Assembly: GCA_028097945.1 (NCBI GenBank)
Contig: JAOHFJ010000007.1
Span: 1-36,821, forward strand
Origin: Candidatus Pelagibacter sp.
Lineage (GTDB): Bacteria; Pseudomonadota; Alphaproteobacteria; Pelagibacterales; Pelagibacteraceae
Direction: 5' to 3'
DNA: 36,821 nucleotides
The translations under genes were made by a program, and so were the position numbers. The notes beneath the pieces are model-generated. The model did no database searches. It was not told the origin of the DNA and worked only from the letters and a program-made list of their open reading frames with translations. Below, piece after piece: positions 17,935 to 24,980 of the stretch. The first letter of the stretch is position 1; each line of letters opens with the position of its first letter.

Positions 17935-18960
17935 TTACTTCCAACCTGCGCCTGTCATTGATGCAAGAGCGTCAGCTTGTAATTTACCGTAGTTAACAAC
18001 TTTAGTTTTTAAATCTTGTTTAAAATCTAATCCCATATTAACTACCAATGGATGAGGTGAAACACCTGCAATCATTGGATACTCAAATGTATTATTTACT
18101 ATGTGATTTTGTGCTTCTTCACTTAGTAAAAATTCTACTAATTTAATTGCATTAGCTTTATTTGGTGCTCCTTTTACTAGTCCTGCACCACTGATATTCA
18201 TATGAGTTCCTCTACCATCTTGATTTGGAAAGAACGGTTTTACTTTTTTGGCAGCTGCTTGTTGTTCAGGCCCTTTTTTACCCGATAACATAAGCGCTAA
18301 ATAATATGTATTAGCTACTGCTATATCAGCTTCTCCAGCTGCTACTGCAAGTATTTGAGCTCTATCGTTTCCTTTAGGTACTCTTGCCATATTAGCAACC
18401 ATACCTTTTGACCATTTTGCTGTAGCTGCTTTACCATTATTTTTTACTAAGGATGCGACTAAAGACTGGTTGTATATATTATTTGATGCTCTTATTACAA
18501 TTCTGCCTTTCCATTTAGGATCAGCTAAACTTTCATAAGTTAAACCTGCTAATTCAGCTCCGTTAACTCTTTCTGGTGCAAAGTAAACTATTCTTGCTCT
18601 TTTAGCTATTCCAGTCCATTTGGAAGTTCTAAAATTACTTGGTACTGCAGATTTAATTGCATCTGTATTTAGGCCTGCTTGAAGCATACCTTTTGCGTCA
18701 AAAGCTCCTAATCTCCCGGCATCTGCGGTAATATATAGATCTGCTTTACTATCAGCTCCTTCCTCAATAATTCTTTTTTCTAGAGCTTTAGACTTTCCTG
18801 AAACAACATTAACCTTAATGCCTGTTTTAGCTGTAAACTTTTCGTATAGTTGAACATCAGAATCATAATGTCGTGCACTAAAAATATTTACCTCGTTAGC
18901 AAATAAATTAGTAACGTAAACACACATTAATATAACTGATGTAAATATTATTTTTTTCAT
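17935..18960 (-). CDS. fbpA: Ferric-iron ABC transporter, periplasmic substrate-binding protein
   Basis: A 341-aa SBP of the FbpA/FutA1/IdiA type. The signal peptide MKKIIFTSVILMCVYVTNLFA is best split (from its 21st residue, Ala) before NEVNIFSARHYDSD. HY at 31-32 and the tandem tyrosines Y219-Y220 (ANTYYLALM) are the Fe3+-coordinating residues of this family. Other landmarks are ADLYITADAGRLG, RARIVYFAPERV, WKGRIVIRASNN and GRGTHMNISGAGL. AGGAAA (18966-18971) lies 5 nt before the ATG. Transcription should start inside the first of two Fur boxes, which implies iron repression. It is the first gene of fbpA-ORF56-fbpB-fbpC. Confidence 0.95.
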   Translation of the reverse strand: MKKIIFTSVILMCVYVTNLFANEVNIFSARHYDSDVQLYEKFTAKTGIKVNVVSGKSKALEKRIIEEGADSKADLYITADAGRLGAFDAKGMLQAGLNTDAIKSAVPSNFRTSKWTGIAKRARIVYFAPERVNGAELAGLTYESLADPKWKGRIVIRASNNIYNQSLVASLVKNNGKAATAKWSKGMVANMARVPKGNDRAQILAVAAGEADIAVANTYYLALMLSGKKGPEQQAAAKKVKPFFPNQDGRGTHMNISGAGLVKGAPNKANAIKLVEFLLSEEAQNHIVNNTFEYPMIAGVSPHPLVVNMGLDFKQDLKTKVVNYGKLQADALASMTGAGWK

Positions 18961-18980
18961 TTGTGTTTCCTACTTTAGAC

Positions 18981-19034
18981 TGATAATGATTATCAGTTAC
19001 AATAATATGATAATGATTATCAGTTGCAATAATG
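18981..19034 (-). promoter_or_regulatory. Tandem 27-bp repeat carrying two perfect Fur boxes in the fbpA promoter
   Basis: Two adjacent 27-bp copies (18981-19007 and 19008-19034) differ at only two positions. Each contains TGATAATGATTATCA, the core of the classical Fur box and a perfect palindrome around a central G. On the minus strand a sigma70-type promoter fits: -35 TTGCAA (19024-19029), a 16-bp spacer filled by the distal Fur box, and -10 TATTAT (19002-19007). The proximal Fur box (18981-18995) covers the predicted start site. Fur with iron bound would block both polymerase binding and escape. Confidence 0.9.
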
Positions 19035-19035
19035 A

Positions 19036-19078
19036 CGCACATATGAGTTGATCTTAAAATGCGCACCTATAGGTTGAT
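19036..19078. repeat. Second pair of imperfect direct repeats beside the Fur boxes
   Basis: CGCACATATGAGTTGAT (19036-19052) and CGCACCTATAGGTTGAT (19062-19078) match at 14 of 17 positions with a 26-bp period, close to that of the neighbouring Fur-box repeat. They lie upstream of the fbpA -35 element and within 30-70 nt of the divergent 71-aa ORF. They could be activator half-sites or an older duplication. Confidence 0.5.
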
Positions 19079-19107
19079 AAGATATACAAAATAGAGTTTA
19101 ATTAAAC

Positions 19108-19323
19108 ATGCTTCAAATAAATCCCAAAAAATTTAGACCAATTAAAAACAAAACTATTCCCAACCCAATGAGACCTAAATTTAGAAATAAAGGACAGTCT
19201 AATATTTATTTTCTAGCACAAAGAAAATTTGTAGGAGAGAAAAAAACAAAATTTATTAAAAATATTAAACTTATAAGCATAATAACAATAATCGTTCTGG
19301 GTGGATATTTTTTATCTAATTAA
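19108..19323 (+). CDS. 71-aa basic, C-terminally membrane-anchored small protein
   Basis: An ATG-TAA frame divergent from fbpA. Residues 1-50 are very basic and Asn/Pro-rich (PKKFRPIKNKTIPNPMRPKF). Residues about 51-69 form one hydrophobic segment, IKLISIITIIVLGGYFL, so the protein would be a tail-anchored or inward-facing membrane protein. It has no recognisable family and no convincing Shine-Dalgarno sequence. Support for a real gene: it fills the gap exactly, ends by interlocking its stop with the convergent hydratase gene as other genes here do, and its amino-acid use matches its neighbours. Sharing the intergenic region with the Fur boxes suggests, but does not show, iron control. Confidence 0.55.
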   Translation: MLQINPKKFRPIKNKTIPNPMRPKFRNKGQSNIYFLAQRKFVGEKKTKFIKNIKLISIITIIVLGGYFLSN

Positions 19324-20092
19324 TCTTTGCAAAAACTTTTCCGAGCTTATTTATTTCACCTTTATAAACGCCTTTAGAAAGGATCGGAACAACTCCAACA
19401 GAAGATCCAGTAAAAACATAAAAATCTTTATTAAGTTTAATTTTATCTTTTTGCAACTTGCTTAAAACAAATTTTAAAGAATTCATTGGATCAATATAAA
19501 CTGTATTTGTGTTTCCAATAATTATTTGATTAATTTTTTTATTAGAAAGTTTTGTCTTAAGATTTTTAACGTTCTGATTATTATATTTTTTTTTAAACCC
19601 AACAATAAATTTAACATTTGCTCCAAAATCTGAGCAAAGGTCTCCTAGGCTTTTAATACCCTTCTTTTTTTGCCTGTAACCCACAACCTCTATACACGGT
19701 GCTATATGTGTAATAAATTTTTTTATATTTTTTTTTGTAATTTTTTTTTTAAAATCAAAAAAATGCTTTTTTATCTTATAACAAACCTCTAATTCAACAC
19801 CCATTGTGAATTCGTTTGTTTTAACAGATTGTTTATTTTTTAAAACATTGTGTTTATATACTGCTGCATAGAATGGTTCTTTTTCTTTTAGTTTTTTTAA
19901 AACCGGTATACCTGTGCCCGCTGCTTTAAATCCAATTATAGGCTTTTTTATTTTACTTTCACATAATTTTCTGAACCTTTGAGCTTTAGAAATTTTTTTT
20001 GTAATTTTCAGTGGTAACGGTGAAATAATTTTGTTTTTTAAAAATGCATTTACAAGTTTGTTAGCATATCTATTTAAATTTTTATCAGTCAT
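19316..20092 (-). CDS. 2-keto-4-pentenoate hydratase / fumarylacetoacetase-superfamily protein
   Basis: A 258-aa protein of the MhpD/2-oxo-hept-3-ene-dioate hydratase group. Landmarks are PIIGFKAAGTG (about 49-59), then MGVELEVCYKI with the metal-binding glutamates near 97-101, APCIEVVGYR, SLGDLCSDFGANVKFIVG and YVFTGSSVGVVPI. The family adds water to a 2-oxo-alkenoate or decarboxylates oxalocrotonate-like acids using Mg2+. No aromatic meta-cleavage genes are nearby, so the substrate is unclear. It overlaps the pfk stop by one base (TGATG) and is probably co-transcribed with it. The exact reaction is not assignable from sequence. Confidence 0.78.
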   Translation of the reverse strand: MTDKNLNRYANKLVNAFLKNKIISPLPLKITKKISKAQRFRKLCESKIKKPIIGFKAAGTGIPVLKKLKEKEPFYAAVYKHNVLKNKQSVKTNEFTMGVELEVCYKIKKHFFDFKKKITKKNIKKFITHIAPCIEVVGYRQKKKGIKSLGDLCSDFGANVKFIVGFKKKYNNQNVKNLKTKLSNKKINQIIIGNTNTVYIDPMNSLKFVLSKLQKDKIKLNKDFYVFTGSSVGVVPILSKGVYKGEINKLGKVFAKIN

Positions 20093-21180
20093 CAGACATC
20101 GTCTCCAATATAAATGTCCAAAGATAAAGCGGTCTCTACCAAAGAGTCTTTTCTTTCAACATTTTTATAAGTACTTATTCCCTCATCAATAGGTACATCT
20201 ACAACTTTTCTATCTTTCCAAGCGACCATCCTGTCAAATTTTTTTTGGTTTAATAAATCAACTGCATAGACACCGAATGCACTTGCTAAAATTCTGTCAC
20301 TAGCTGTGGGTGGAGCCCCTCTCTGCACATGTCCTAAAGAAGTTACTCTACACTCTACATCAGTTCTTTTCATTATTTCTTGAGCAATATAATCTCCAAT
20401 ACCGCCTAGCCTCTGTTCACCGTCCATATATTTATGTAAAACAGTGCTACCATCTTCTTTTTTAACAGCTTCAGCTACAATTATTAAAGAATGTTGTATG
20501 TCATGTTTTTTCATAGAATTTAATTTATTAATTATGCCATTTATAGAATATTTAATTTCAGGAATTAAAATAATATCTGCACCGCCAGCGATACCGGCAT
20601 TTAAAGCTATATGGCCAGCATCTCTTCCCATAACTTCGAGTACCATTGATCTTCTATGACTTGCCGCTGTCGATTGAAGATTATCTAAAGCCTGAGTTGC
20701 AACGTCCACAGCAGTATGAAAACCAATAGAGCTTTCGGTTGCACCAACATCATTATCTATAGTTTTTGGTATAGCTACAATTTTCATATCACCTTCTTTT
20801 GCAAGTCTTTTTAAAATTTGCATACTTCCATCTCCTCCTATTATTATTAAACCATCTAATTTCATTTGATGATAACCTTCAATTATCTCTTTAGATCTAT
20901 CCAATTTTTTTCCTTCTTTCGTTGGAAATTTAAATGGATTTCCTTTATTAGTAGACCCTAAAAATGTACCTCCCTGTCTTAAAAGATAGCCTCCAAAAGT
21001 CTTATGAGTTAATTGAACAGCAGCAACAGGTCTTTTCATTAATCCTGATGTCCCATCTTTTATACCAAAAACGTCCATATTGTATTTGTTTTTAGCCCTA
21101 TAAAAAATCGATCTGATTGCTGCGTTTAGCCCACCACAATCTCCACCACTTGTTAAAATTCCAATTTTTTTATTAGCCAT
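20092..21180 (-). CDS. pfkA: 6-phosphofructokinase
   Basis: A 362-aa PfkA-family enzyme that phosphorylates fructose-6-phosphate to the 1,6-bisphosphate. Motifs are GILTSGGDCGGLNAAIR (7-23), GGDGS (115-119), PKTIDND (138-144, with catalytic Asp142), MEVMGRDAGHIAL and RVTSLGHVQRGAPP. Gly118 matches the ATP-type position (Gly104 in E. coli), while Lys139 matches the residue found in PPi enzymes (Gly124 in E. coli PfkA). This Gly/Lys pair also occurs in some ATP-dependent PFKs such as the trypanosomal one, so ATP use is favoured but not certain. It is divergent from pyruvate kinase across 64 nt. Both genes were reported absent from the first SAR11 genomes. Confidence 0.92.
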   Translation of the reverse strand: MANKKIGILTSGGDCGGLNAAIRSIFYRAKNKYNMDVFGIKDGTSGLMKRPVAAVQLTHKTFGGYLLRQGGTFLGSTNKGNPFKFPTKEGKKLDRSKEIIEGYHQMKLDGLIIIGGDGSMQILKRLAKEGDMKIVAIPKTIDNDVGATESSIGFHTAVDVATQALDNLQSTAASHRRSMVLEVMGRDAGHIALNAGIAGGADIILIPEIKYSINGIINKLNSMKKHDIQHSLIIVAEAVKKEDGSTVLHKYMDGEQRLGGIGDYIAQEIMKRTDVECRVTSLGHVQRGAPPTASDRILASAFGVYAVDLLNQKKFDRMVAWKDRKVVDVPIDEGISTYKNVERKDSLVETALSLDIYIGDDV

Positions 21181-21220
21181 TAAATTTATATTTTCTTAAA
21201 TATTCTTTTTTGAGATAAAG

Positions 21221-21232
21221 ATGTTATAACAT
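21221..21232. promoter_or_regulatory. Perfect 12-bp palindrome between pfkA and pyk
   Basis: ATGTTATAACAT is fully self-complementary and sits 40 nt from the pfkA ATG and 12 nt from the pyk ATG. It contains TATAAC, usable as a -10 element on either strand, so it could be a shared operator or a symmetric bidirectional -10. No matching -35 hexamer is convincing on either strand. Confidence 0.45.
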
Positions 21233-21244
21233 AAAAATTTCATA

Positions 21245-22657
21245 ATGGAAAAAAAAGCCAAAATTATAGCTACTCTTGGTCCAGCTATTTATAGTAATGC
21301 AAAACTAAAAAAACTTGTAAATCTTGGTGTCGATGCCTTTAGAATTAATTTTAGCCACAATACTCAAGGAATAAATAAGATTATTTCAAAAATTAGAAAA
21401 ATAGAAAAATCTACAAATAAAAAAATAGCTTTGATAGCAGATCTTCAAGGTGTGAAACTTCGCGTAGGAAAAATTAAAGGAAATAATCAACGGATTAAAT
21501 ATAATCAAAAATACATTTTTGATACTAAAAAAAATATTGGTGATAATTCGAGAATAACTTTCCCTTACCCAAAAATTCTTAAAAAGTTAAAAAAGGGTAA
21601 TAAAATTTTAATTGATGACGGAAAATTTACTTTTATAGTTTCTAGTAAACAAGGTTTGGCTGTCACAACAATTTGTAAAAGCCAAAACTGTTATATGAAA
21701 AGCAATAAAAGTATTCATATTCCAAATTTTGATATAGCTTTTAATAAATTAACTTCCAAAGATAAAAAGGATATCAAAACAGCAACTAAGCTGGGTTGTA
21801 ATTGGGTCGCTCTTTCTTATCTTCAAAATGATAAGCTAATACATGAGACTAGAAGATTAATAAAAAAAGATATGGGTATTATCTCTAAGATAGAAAACAA
21901 GCACGCTTTAAAGAATATTATCAGCATAATAAAAGCAACCGACTCCATAATGATCGCTAGAGGGGATTTAGCAATTGATATAGGACATAGTGAAGTTCCT
22001 AAGGTTCAGCTAAGTCTAATTAAAAAATGTTCTCAATTTTCAAAGTCTGTAATTGTTGCTACTCAAATGTTAGAGAGTATGATTGAAAATAATACTGCAA
22101 CAAGAGCAGAAATTAATGATATTGCTACGGCAATCTTTCAAGGCGCAGATACTGTAATGCTTTCTGCAGAAGCGGCTATTGGTAAATTTCCAACTCAAGC
22201 AGTTTCGACTATGTCTCAAACTATTTTATCGACTGAAAAATATAAAAGGCAACACATAGAAGATTTTAAAAATTCTATCATTTCAAATAAGGACCCGGTT
22301 AAATCTATTCTGCTTTCTGTAAAAGATATTGCCTATAACCCTAATGTAAAAGCTATTATTGTATTTTCAAACTCTGGAAAATCTGCAAAATTAGTTTCGG
22401 CTATGCGTCCTGCAGCTAAAATTTTAACTATTTCGCCTAATATTAATGTATCAAGACAAGTTTCTCTTCTTTGGGGTGTTCAATCTATTAATAGCCGTGA
22501 TGCAAATGGCTGGAAAGACATGATGTCAATTTCTAAAGAGATTATCAAAAAATTAAAATTCATTAAAAAAAATGATTTTGTTATTATTACTGCTGGTTTA
22601 CCTTTTGGAAAAGCTGGTATGACAAATATGATCAGATTATATAAAGTTGGTACGTGA
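21245..22657 (+). CDS. pyk: Pyruvate kinase
   Basis: A 470-aa protein with the full pyruvate kinase layout. The N-terminal strand is KIIATLGPAIYS with RINFSHN near 34-40. A small B domain spans about 70-160. The catalytic barrel has IISKIENKHAL, MIARGDLAIDIG and VIVATQMLESMIENNTATRAEINDIATAIFQGADTVMLSAEAAIGKFP. The C-terminal regulatory domain contains IIVFSNSGKSAKLVSAMRP. It makes pyruvate and ATP from phosphoenolpyruvate and ADP. Its TGA shares one base with the ATG of the following 56-aa ORF. Together with divergent pfkA and nearby gap it indicates a working lower and upper EMP route in this organism. Confidence 0.96.
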   Translation: MEKKAKIIATLGPAIYSNAKLKKLVNLGVDAFRINFSHNTQGINKIISKIRKIEKSTNKKIALIADLQGVKLRVGKIKGNNQRIKYNQKYIFDTKKNIGDNSRITFPYPKILKKLKKGNKILIDDGKFTFIVSSKQGLAVTTICKSQNCYMKSNKSIHIPNFDIAFNKLTSKDKKDIKTATKLGCNWVALSYLQNDKLIHETRRLIKKDMGIISKIENKHALKNIISIIKATDSIMIARGDLAIDIGHSEVPKVQLSLIKKCSQFSKSVIVATQMLESMIENNTATRAEINDIATAIFQGADTVMLSAEAAIGKFPTQAVSTMSQTILSTEKYKRQHIEDFKNSIISNKDPVKSILLSVKDIAYNPNVKAIIVFSNSGKSAKLVSAMRPAAKILTISPNINVSRQVSLLWGVQSINSRDANGWKDMMSISKEIIKKLKFIKKNDFVIITAGLPFGKAGMTNMIRLYKVGT

Positions 22658-22827
22658 TGAAACAAAATTATAGTATTGATGAGATTTTATCTGCTGTTGA
22701 TGAAATTCAAAATAAAAAGAAAGTTGAAAAAACCAAAAAGTCTTCGGCTAATCCATTAAAACAAGATTACTCTGAGGTTCCTAAAAATACTTTAAAGTTA
22801 ATTGAAGAAGCTGAAAAAGTTAAATAA
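22657..22827 (+). CDS. 56-aa acidic-basic small protein coupled to pyruvate kinase
   Basis: An ATG-TAA frame whose start overlaps the pyk stop (TGATG) and whose last 8 nt overlap the convergent gap stop. It begins MKQNYSIDEILSAVDEIQNK, then has a Lys-rich middle (KKVEKTKKSS), and ends PKNTLKLIEEAEKVK. Two short amphipathic helices flank a disordered linker; there is no membrane segment or cysteine. I recognise no characterised family. The tight coupling at both ends and the ordered helix pattern argue for a real gene. A regulatory or scaffold role with pyruvate kinase is only a guess. Confidence 0.68.
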   Translation: MKQNYSIDEILSAVDEIQNKKKVEKTKKSSANPLKQDYSEVPKNTLKLIEEAEKVK

Positions 22828-23824
22828 GACCTGCTACTTGAATTGTTGTGTCACACATTCTATTAGAAAAACCCCACTCATTATCATACCATGACAATAC
22901 TCTACTAAACTTGCCTTTGATTACCTGTGTTTGGGTTAAATCAAATATTGAACTATGAGGATTATGATTAAAATCTTTAGAAACTAATGGAGCAGAATTA
23001 GTTGCAAGTATACCTTTTAAGGGTCCATTTGCAGCTTTGCTCATAGCATCATTAATTTTTTCAGCTGTAACTTCTTTTTTTGGTACAAAAGTAAGATCTA
23101 TTAAAGATACGTTTGGTGTAGGAACTCTTATAGCCGTACCATCTAATTTTCCTTTGAGACTTGGTAAAACTAAACTCATAGCTTTTGCGGCACCAGTAGA
23201 AGTAGGTATCATTGCATCACCCGAAGCTCTTGCTCTTCTTAAATCTTTATGAAGAGTGTCTAATAATTTTTGATCACCAGTATAACTGTGAATTGTAGTC
23301 ATGTAACCATATTCGATTCCAAAAGTATTTTCTAATACCATTGCTACTGGAGCTAAACAATTAGTTGTACACGATCCATTTGAAATTACATTGTGTTCTT
23401 TTTTTAAATCTTTACTGTTCACACCTTGTACAACAGTAAAATCAACTTCTTTTGCAGGTGCCGAGATAATTACTTTTTTTGCGCCGGCTTCAATATGTTT
23501 TCCTGCTGATATTTTATCTAAGAAAAAACCTGTGCATTCTAAAACTACTTCTACGCCAATTTTACCCCACGGCAACTTGGCTGGATCTCTTTCAGAAAAA
23601 ACTTTAATATTTTGATCTCCAATTTGAAATCCGTCGGATGAAGTTTTAACTTCTTGATTTAAAGTTCCGTGAGTACTATCAAATTTTATTAAATGAGCAT
23701 TGGCTTCTATTGAGCCGAGATCATTGATGCCTACAACTTGAATTTTACCTTTATAATTTTCTAGAAGGGCTCTTAAAATTAATCTTCCTATTCTACCAAA
23801 TCCATTTATTCCAACTTTGATCAT
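22820..23824 (-). CDS. gap: Glyceraldehyde-3-phosphate dehydrogenase (type I)
   Basis: A 334-aa GAPDH. The NAD-binding motif is INGFGRIGR at 7-15, VGINDLG at 31-37 has the Asp-containing loop usual for NAD preference, and the catalytic C152 lies in SNGSCTTNCLAP. DLRRARASGDAMIPTSTGAAKA and WYDNEWGFSNRM complete the signature. It oxidises glyceraldehyde-3-phosphate to 1,3-bisphosphoglycerate. It starts 2 nt after the glpU stop, so it is probably the last gene of the glycerol-transport operon. This placement links glycerol uptake to triose oxidation. Confidence 0.96.
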   Translation of the reverse strand: MIKVGINGFGRIGRLILRALLENYKGKIQVVGINDLGSIEANAHLIKFDSTHGTLNQEVKTSSDGFQIGDQNIKVFSERDPAKLPWGKIGVEVVLECTGFFLDKISAGKHIEAGAKKVIISAPAKEVDFTVVQGVNSKDLKKEHNVISNGSCTTNCLAPVAMVLENTFGIEYGYMTTIHSYTGDQKLLDTLHKDLRRARASGDAMIPTSTGAAKAMSLVLPSLKGKLDGTAIRVPTPNVSLIDLTFVPKKEVTAEKINDAMSKAANGPLKGILATNSAPLVSKDFNHNPHSSIFDLTQTQVIKGKFSRVLSWYDNEWGFSNRMCDTTIQVAGLI

Positions 23825-23826
23825 TT

Positions 23827-24180
23827 TTATACGTATTTAAATACAAACACAAAATATGCAACACAAATAATCGTTGCTATCCACAACATACTGCCTACTA
23901 AACCAAGCCATGCTAAATGAATAAAAGCACTGCCTAATAATGATACAAAAAGTCTATCTCCTCTTGTAGTGTCTAATCCTAAAATACCTCTCCTTGGAGA
24001 TCCGCCTGGAACTTTTTTCTCCCAGATGTACATCACAGTTATACTAAGCGCTATAAAGATAAAAAAACTAGCTGTGGGCCAAGTCCAAGCCATCCAAGTT
24101 ATAAAATCAAAATCAAATAGACCTTTTTCTTTTGGCTGACCAACTGTTGACCAACTAGATGCATATAGATTTGTAAACAT
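23827..24180 (-). CDS. glpU: DUF2160 small membrane protein of the glycerol ABC transporter
   Basis: A 117-aa protein with three hydrophobic segments. The DUF2160 core is easily recognised: MAWTWPTASFFIFIALS, WEKKVPGGSPRRGILG and TTRGDRLFVSLLGSAFIHLAWL. In the Rhizobium leguminosarum glycerol operon (glpSTPQUV) a gene of this family, glpU, sits among the transporter genes, and its role is undefined. Here it overlaps the glpQ stop by one base and is followed immediately by gap. It may be an accessory membrane subunit. The gene name is by analogy. Confidence 0.88.
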   Translation of the reverse strand: MFTNLYASSWSTVGQPKEKGLFDFDFITWMAWTWPTASFFIFIALSITVMYIWEKKVPGGSPRRGILGLDTTRGDRLFVSLLGSAFIHLAWLGLVGSMLWIATIICVAYFVFVFKYV

Positions 24181-24980
24181 TATACTCTCCCCATTGCGAA
24201 TCCTTTGGCAATATAATTTCTTACGAAATAAATTACTACTGCACCAGGGATAATAGTTAAACTGCCAGCCGCTGCTAATAAACCAAGTTCATATCCAGAG
24301 GTGCTAGAGGTTCTTGTCATAATAGCTGCAATTGGTTTTGCTATTGTGGCTGTAAGTGTTTTAGCTAATAATAACTCCACCCAAGAAAACATGAAACAGA
24401 AAAACATGGTAATGCCTATACCAGCAGCAATAGTTGGGATGAATATTTTAAAGAAAAATCGTCCAAAAGAATAACCATCAACGTATGCTGTTTCATCTAA
24501 TTCTTTAGGTACCGCAGACATAAATCCTTCAAGAATCCAAACTGCTAATGGAATATTAAATAAACAGTGGGATAATGCGATAGCTATATGTGTATCAAAT
24601 AGATTTACAGAAGAATAAAACTGAAAGAATGGTAAAGCGAAAACAGCTGGCGGTGCCATCCTATTTGTAAGTAACCAAAAAAATAAATGTTTATCTCCCA
24701 AAAATTTATATCTAGAAAAAGCATAAGCTGCTGGAAGAGCAGCAGATACAGAAATAATCGTATTAAAAACAGTATAGGTTATAGAATTGACATACCCCAT
24801 ATACCAAGTGCTATCTGTAAATATGGTTTTATAATTATCTAAAGTAAAGTCTTGAGGCCATAAAGAATAAATATTTATAATTTCTGTAGTAGTTTTGAAT
24901 GACATATTTAATAGCCAATAAATTGGTAGCATTAAAAAGATGATATAAATTGTAGGTACTAGCCATTTTATTTTACTCAT
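24180..24980 (-). CDS. glpQ: Glycerol-type ABC transporter, permease GlpQ
   Basis: A 266-aa MalG-type permease with six membrane helices. The EAA coupling loop reads ELDETAYVDGYSFGRFFFKIFIPTIAAG (about 157-184), and a typical start is IKWLVPTIYIIFLMLPIYWLLNMSFK. It pairs with GlpP as the membrane channel. It overlaps glpP and glpU by one base each. The name follows the rhizobial glycerol transporter permease, not the phosphodiesterase also called GlpQ. Substrate is inferred from the glpK and DUF2160 context. Confidence 0.88.
   Translation of the reverse strand: MSKIKWLVPTIYIIFLMLPIYWLLNMSFKTTTEIINIYSLWPQDFTLDNYKTIFTDSTWYMGYVNSITYTVFNTIISVSAALPAAYAFSRYKFLGDKHLFFWLLTNRMAPPAVFALPFFQFYSSVNLFDTHIAIALSHCLFNIPLAVWILEGFMSAVPKELDETAYVDGYSFGRFFFKIFIPTIAAGIGITMFFCFMFSWVELLLAKTLTATIAKPIAAIMTRTSSTSGYELGLLAAAGSLTIIPGAVVIYFVRNYIAKGFAMGRV

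Noticed and set aside
19008..19034. CRISPR-like repeat array at the Fur boxes
   Set aside because: There are only two adjacent copies without spacers, each containing a known regulator palindrome, and no cas genes.
20444..20659. A 71-aa + strand frame inside pfkA, and similar antisense frames inside gap, trkA, aapM and ilvD
   Set aside because: All lie within well-supported genes on the opposite strand, show no start signals or family motifs, and are expected by chance in AT-rich DNA.
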